This document shows, one piece after another, positions 5,488 through 8,626 of a DNA stretch of 8,626 bases. The translations under genes and the position numbers were made by a program. This DNA is from an uncultured Clostridia bacterium (GTDB lineage: Bacteria > Bacillota > Clostridia > Christensenellales > Aristaeellaceae), in contig CAMKAE010000087.1 of assembly GCA_946410395.1 (NCBI GenBank), forward strand, positions 1 through 8,626, read 5' to 3'. Each line of letters starts with the position of its first letter. Within the stretch, counting starts at the first letter, position 1. A model generated the notes under the pieces. That model saw only the letters and a list, made by a program, of their open reading frames with translations, had not been told where the DNA came from and made no database searches.

Positions 5488-6888
5488 TTACGCCTCCTTT
5501 CCGTTCTGCTGCTGTTCCGCGTTCCGGGCTGCCAGCGCCGCTTTTTCGGCGTCCTCACGGGCCTTCTGCTGACGGCGGCGGATGTTGACGATCCGCTTTC
5601 CCGCCCGGAAGGACTGGGTCAGCAGCCGTTTGGCCGGACACACGAACGTGCAGGCGCCGCACTCGATGCAGCTCAGCACGCCCACCCTGTCGGCCTCGTC
5701 GAATTTCTCGGCCCGGATGTAATGATCCATCAGCTGCGGCTGCAACTGCATCGGACAGGCCCGCATGCACCGTCCGCAGCGGATGCAGGGGCTCTCCTCC
5801 GGGTCGATGGCCTCCCGGCCCAGGGCCAGGATGCCGCTGCAGCCCTTGGTGACGGGAATGTCGATGTCCTGGAAGGCCGTGCCCATCATGGGACCGCCGG
5901 AGATAATCGTGCGGGTCTCCGGCAGGGTGCCGCCGCTGGCTTTGATCAGGTTGCGGACCGGTGTGCCGATGCGCACCAGATAATTGCCCGGTTTCTGCAC
6001 CAGACCGCCCACGGTGGTGACCCGGTGGACCAGGGGCTTGCGCTCCCGGACCGCCTCATGGATGGCGAAGCAGGTGCCCGCATTGAGCACCACGCAGCCC
6101 GCGTCGATGGGGAGCCCGCCGGCCGGCACGACGCGCTTGGTCAGCGCGTAGATCAGCTGCTTCTCACCGCCCTGGGGATAGCGCACCGGCAGCGCCTGCA
6201 CGCGGATGCCTTCCCGCGTGCCAATAGCTTCACGCAGCGCCTGAATGGCGTCCGGCTTGTTCTCCTCGACGCCGATGATGGCTTCCGGCACCTTGAAGGC
6301 TTCCTTCACGATCTCCACGGCATCGATGATCCCGTCGGCGTGCTCAAGCATCAGCCGGTGGTCCGCCGTCAGGTAGGGCTCGCACTCGGCGCCGTTGATG
6401 ATCAGCTTTTCAAAGACCTTTCCGGCCCCGATGGAGAGCTTTACCGGCGTCGGGAATGTTGCGCCGCCCATACCCACAATGCCCGCATCCCGGATCACCT
6501 GCCGCAGCTCGTCCGCTGTGGGCTTCCCGCTCTGCCAGGGCAGGTCCAGCAGCTTCCACTCGTCGTGAAAATCGTTCTCGATCACCACGGCCTGACACTC
6601 GGATCCGTTGAACATCAGCTGATCGACAATGTCCGCCACCGTGCCGGAGACGGACGCGTGGACCGGTGCGGAGACAAAGCCCCCCGCTTCGCCGATCAGC
6701 TGGCCCATCAGCACGTGATCGCCCTTTTTGACGGCCACTTTGGCCGGGGCGCCGCCGTGCTGGGCCATGGGAATCACCACACGCTTGGGCGCGGGAAGCT
6801 CCACGATCGGGTTGAGCCCGTTGACCGCTTTGCCGTTCTTGCCCTCATGCGGGTGGATTCCGCCAGGAAACAAACGCTTTCCAAACAC
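5488..6888 (-). CDS. rnfC: Rnf complex NADH-binding subunit RnfC
   Basis: A 466-residue peripheral subunit where NAD+ is reduced, facing the cytoplasm. In order it shows an N-terminal barrel-sandwich part (FPGGIHPHEGK, then VVIPMAQHGGAPA), the NuoF-like flavin/NADH fold (GIVGMGGATFPTPVKL at 137-152; NGAECEPYLTADHRLM at 166-181), and a C-terminal ferredoxin domain. The latter has Cys368/371/374/378 and Cys407/410/413/417, so two [4Fe-4S] clusters. The tail from about 435 is charged and Ala/Gln-rich, and much shorter than the repeat-rich tails of many proteobacterial RnfC. Two GTG starts are possible. GTG 6921 (477 residues) has a poor SD. GTG 6888 has GGAAGGGGG 10 nt upstream and places the start seven residues before GGIHP, as is typical, so it is preferred. 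It is the first gene of the rnf operon. Confidence 0.94.
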   Translation of the reverse strand: MFGKRLFPGGIHPHEGKNGKAVNGLNPIVELPAPKRVVIPMAQHGGAPAKVAVKKGDHVLMGQLIGEAGGFVSAPVHASVSGTVADIVDQLMFNGSECQAVVIENDFHDEWKLLDLPWQSGKPTADELRQVIRDAGIVGMGGATFPTPVKLSIGAGKVFEKLIINGAECEPYLTADHRLMLEHADGIIDAVEIVKEAFKVPEAIIGVEENKPDAIQALREAIGTREGIRVQALPVRYPQGGEKQLIYALTKRVVPAGGLPIDAGCVVLNAGTCFAIHEAVRERKPLVHRVTTVGGLVQKPGNYLVRIGTPVRNLIKASGGTLPETRTIISGGPMMGTAFQDIDIPVTKGCSGILALGREAIDPEESPCIRCGRCMRACPMQLQPQLMDHYIRAEKFDEADRVGVLSCIECGACTFVCPAKRLLTQSFRAGKRIVNIRRRQQKAREDAEKAALAARNAEQQQNGKEA

Positions 6889-6898
6889 AGGAAAAAGT

Positions 6899-6907
6899 CC
6901 CCCTTCC
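6899..6907 (-). promoter_or_regulatory. Ribosome binding site favouring the GTG 6888 start of rnfC
   Basis: GGAAGGGGG, 10 nt before GTG 6888. The alternative GTG at 6921 is preceded only by CAGG. The site is not a perfect GGAGG and the start is GTG, so rnfC initiation may be weaker than that of the downstream genes. Confidence 0.5.
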
Positions 6908-6957
6908 GACAAAATCGTCACTGAACCTGTCGGGATCTCTCATAAGTCAGCGGCTTC

Positions 6958-6986
6958 AGTATAACACAGGTCCGGAGGATTCGCAA
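6958..6986 (-). promoter_or_regulatory. Promoter of the rnf operon (extended -10)
   Basis: The -35 is TTGCGA (6986-6981), the spacer is 17 nt, and the -10 is TATACT (6963-6958) preceded by TGT (extended -10, 6966-6964). The predicted start is near 6951, giving a leader of about 60 nt to GTG 6888. It sits in the gap between the dnaJ terminator and rnfC. The -35 forms the right half of a 15-bp near-palindrome at 6995-6981, a candidate operator. Confidence 0.72.
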
Positions 6987-6995
6987 TAATCGCGA
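6981..6995 (-). promoter_or_regulatory. Near-palindrome over the rnf -35 box, candidate operator
   Basis: TCGCGATTATTGCGA: six of the seven symmetric positions pair. Its right half is the -35 hexamer TTGCGA, a classical place for a repressor site. The symmetry is seen directly; no regulator is known to me for this exact sequence, and it does not match the Rex consensus. Confidence 0.4.
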
Positions 6996-7006
6996 CGCGC
7001 GAAAGC

Positions 7007-7030
7007 AAAAAAAACCCGGCCGGAGCCGGG
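7007..7030 (-). terminator. Intrinsic terminator after dnaJ
   Basis: CCCGGC (7030-7025), loop TCCG, GCCGGG (7020-7015), followed by eight T residues (7014-7007) on the minus strand. It lies 14 bp after the dnaJ stop and is a textbook strong terminator that isolates the chaperone operon from rnf. Confidence 0.93.
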
Positions 7031-7044
7031 ATCGGACTGTCTGT

Positions 7045-8181
7045 TCAATTGAAAGCACTTTTTATCTTGTCCATGAAGCTCTTTTTGCCGGCGTACTCCT
7101 TCCCCGTGGCGGAGTCCTCAAACTGCCGGAGCAGCTCCTTCTGCTTATCGCTCAGGCGCCGGGGCGTCTCCACCCTCACGCGGAAGATCAGGTCGCCCTT
7201 GCCGGTGCCGTGGATGCGCTGGATGCCCTGGCCCTTGATCCGGAACTCTGTGCCGGTCTGGGTGCCCTCGGGGATCTTGTAGCGCACCGAGCTGTGCAGC
7301 GTCGGCACATCCACCTCAGCGCCCAGGGCCGCCTGGGTGAAGCTGATCGGGAATTCGAGCAGCAGGTTGCTGCCGTCCCGTTCAAACAGCTTGTGCTCGC
7401 GCACCAGCACCGTAACGAACAGGTCGCCATTGGGGCCGCCCCGCAGGCCGGATTCGCCCTGGCCGTTGAGCACCACGGTCTGGCCGTTGTCGATGCCGGC
7501 GGGCACCTTGACGGTGGCGGTTCTCCGCACCCGCTTGGTTCCGCTGCCGCCGCAGCCGGGACAGCGGTCCGTCACCACCTTGCCGGTACCCCGGCAGTTG
7601 GGGCAGGTCCGGGTGATGGCCATGAAGCCGCCGGACTGCCGGATCTGGCCGGTGCCGTTGCACATGGAGCAGGTGACGGGGCTGGTGCCGGGCTTGGCGC
7701 CGCTGCCGCCGCAGGTGTCACAGGTCTCCGTCCGGTAAAAGTCGAAGGCCTTGGTGCAGCCGTCCGCGGCTTCCTCAAAGGTCAGCTTCAGCTCATACTG
7801 CAGGTCGTTGCCGGCCACGGGGCCCGCCCTGCGGCTGCCGCCGCCCATGCCGCCGCCCATGCCGCCGAAAAAGCTGTTGAGGATGTCGTCCATGCCAAAG
7901 CCGAAGCCGCCGGCTCCGAACGGATTTCCGCCGCCGCCCATGCCGGACATGGGGTCGTTGAAGCCAAACTGGTCATACCGGGCCCGCTTGTCCGGGTCCG
8001 ACAGCACCTCATTGGCCTCGTTGAGCTCCTTGAAGCGGGCTTCGGCGTCCTTGTCGCCCGGATGCTGATCCGGGTGGCACTCCATGGCCTTCCTGCGGAA
8101 TGCCTTTTTGATCTCGTCCTGGGTGGCGTTCTTGCTGACCCCCAGGACCTCATAATAATCTCTCTTCTTCGTGTCTGCCAT
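7045..8181 (-). CDS. dnaJ: Chaperone DnaJ (Hsp40, type I)
   Basis: A 378-residue type I J-protein of normal length; it delivers unfolded proteins to DnaK and stimulates its ATPase in the cytoplasm. The J domain (residues about 7-73) has the HPD motif at 36-38. A Gly/Phe/Met-rich region follows at about 75-118. The zinc-finger domain has four CxxCxGxG repeats: Cys154/157, Cys171/174, Cys193/196 and Cys207/210. The C-terminal substrate-binding beta domains run from about 220 to 340 (VKVPAGIDNGQ; GDLFVTVLVREHKLFERDG; GTGKGDLIF). All key residues are intact. The start ATG has GGGAGGGG 5 nt upstream. It lies 71 bp after dnaK in the usual dnaK-dnaJ order, with a hairpin between them. Confidence 0.97.
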   Translation of the reverse strand: MADTKKRDYYEVLGVSKNATQDEIKKAFRRKAMECHPDQHPGDKDAEARFKELNEANEVLSDPDKRARYDQFGFNDPMSGMGGGGNPFGAGGFGFGMDDILNSFFGGMGGGMGGGSRRAGPVAGNDLQYELKLTFEEAADGCTKAFDFYRTETCDTCGGSGAKPGTSPVTCSMCNGTGQIRQSGGFMAITRTCPNCRGTGKVVTDRCPGCGGSGTKRVRRTATVKVPAGIDNGQTVVLNGQGESGLRGGPNGDLFVTVLVREHKLFERDGSNLLLEFPISFTQAALGAEVDVPTLHSSVRYKIPEGTQTGTEFRIKGQGIQRIHGTGKGDLIFRVRVETPRRLSDKQKELLRQFEDSATGKEYAGKKSFMDKIKSAFN

Positions 8182-8210
8182 GCAATCCCCTCCCGGGCGC
8201 AGATTCGCGG

Positions 8211-8242
8211 AAAAACCTGCGGAGCATGCAACCCCGCAGGTT
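8211..8242 (-). terminator. Hairpin between dnaK and dnaJ, possible partial terminator
   Basis: AACCTGCGG (8242-8234) pairs perfectly with CCGCAGGTT (8222-8214) across an 11-nt loop. A T-run of five follows, two of them in the stem, before the sequence returns to CCGCG. The T-tract is short, so it may be a leaky terminator or an mRNA processing/stabilising element that sets dnaJ below dnaK. dnaJ has no obvious promoter of its own in the 71-bp gap. Confidence 0.55.
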
Positions 8243-8252
8243 CATGCGGTCC

Positions 8253-8626
8253 TTAACGGACGTCGCCTTCCGCGCTGTAGGTGCCGTCCGGGTTCATGCC
8301 GCCGTTGTTGGGCTGCTGGCCGCCCATGTCGGGAGCCGCGCCGCCCTGCTGCTGATACAGCTTGCCGAAGATGGCGTACACCTTCTGGGTGAAGCCTTCC
8401 ATGGCGCTCTTGATCTGCTGCGCGTCGCCGGACTCACGGACCTTCTTGAAGGCCTCCAGCTCGCTCTCCAGCGTGGCCTTGTCCTCGGCGGAGAACTTGT
8501 CGCCGTTCTCGCGCAGCTGCTTCTCGGTCTCATAGACCAGGCTCTCGGCCTGATTCTGCACCTCCACCTCTTCCTTGCGCTTCTTGTCCTGCTCCGCGTA
8601 CTGCTCGGCTTCCTTCACGCGCTGGT
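8253..8626 (-). CDS. dnaK: Chaperone DnaK (Hsp70), C-terminal end
   Basis: The last ~124 residues of DnaK; the 5' part lies beyond the right window edge. The visible part is the helical lid: VKEAEQYAEQDKKRKEEVEV, followed by QNQAESLVYETEKQL, is highly characteristic of bacterial DnaK. It continues into the alpha-helical bundle and then a disordered Gly/Gln/Asn-rich tail (GGAAPDMGGQQPNNGGMNPDG). The protein ends in SAEGDVR, unlike the EEVKD-type end of proteobacterial DnaK. The nucleotide-binding and substrate-binding domains are not visible. Heat-shock control elements such as CIRCE would lie upstream, outside the window. Confidence 0.95.
   Translation of the reverse strand, partial: QRVKEAEQYAEQDKKRKEEVEVQNQAESLVYETEKQLRENGDKFSAEDKATLESELEAFKKVRESGDAQQIKSAMEGFTQKVYAIFGKLYQQQGGAAPDMGGQQPNNGGMNPDGTYSAEGDVR

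Noticed and set aside
4285..6924. Very long plus-strand open frame (879 codons) opposite rnfC-rnfD
   Set aside because: It is antisense to clearly recognised rnfC and rnfD, and its translation is rich in His, Asp, Gln and Ala with no family resemblance; it is a shadow of GC-rich codon use.
6922..7044. Riboswitch or small RNA in the dnaJ-rnfC gap
   Set aside because: The 123-bp gap is fully accounted for by the dnaJ terminator, a promoter and a short leader; no further structured element is visible.
7210..8256. Plus-strand open frame of 348 codons opposite dnaJ
   Set aside because: Low-complexity Ala/Gly/Val/His-rich translation antisense to an intact dnaJ; no ribosome site or homology signal.

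Overview
The whole window is read from the minus strand; no plus-strand gene is supported. The DNA is GC-rich, and gene content points to an anaerobic, fermentative member of the Firmicutes, most likely class Clostridia. The grounds are a clostridial-type Rnf complex, a NuoE/HATPase/ferredoxin/NuoF hydrogenase-type cluster, Gram-positive-style GGAGG ribosome sites and sigma-A-like promoters. I cannot place it to genus.

In transcription order (right to left) there are three blocks. (1) The 3' end of dnaK (8626-8253) and complete dnaJ (8181-7045), ending in a strong intrinsic terminator (7030-7007). A hairpin with a short T-run also lies between dnaK and dnaJ. (2) A promoter at about 6986-6958 followed by rnfC-rnfD-rnfE-rnfA-rnfB (6888-2172), tightly packed and closed by a hairpin terminator at 2152-2120. 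(3) A sigma-A-like promoter at 2024-1995 followed by a nuoE/hydC-like gene, a small GHKL ATPase, a small thioredoxin-like ferredoxin and the start of a nuoF/hydB-like gene that leaves the window at base 1. The [FeFe]-hydrogenase catalytic subunit (hydA) would be expected beyond the left edge but is not visible.

Together, blocks 2 and 3 look like a ferredoxin/NAD(H) redox hub. Rnf couples electron transfer from reduced ferredoxin to NAD+ with ion export. The NuoE/NuoF-type proteins belong to electron-bifurcating or confurcating enzymes that exchange electrons between NADH, ferredoxin and, typically, H2.

The most notable observation is that the Rnf cluster has no rnfG. rnfD and rnfE, which normally flank it, overlap by 8 bp, and none of the other Rnf proteins carries an RnfG fusion. 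Also notable are an enlarged RnfB with motifs for up to seven [4Fe-4S] clusters, a ferredoxin-like protein with only three cysteines, a stand-alone ATPase embedded in the hydrogenase-type operon, helically phased repeats upstream of the hyd promoter, and a near-perfect palindrome over the rnf -35 box.
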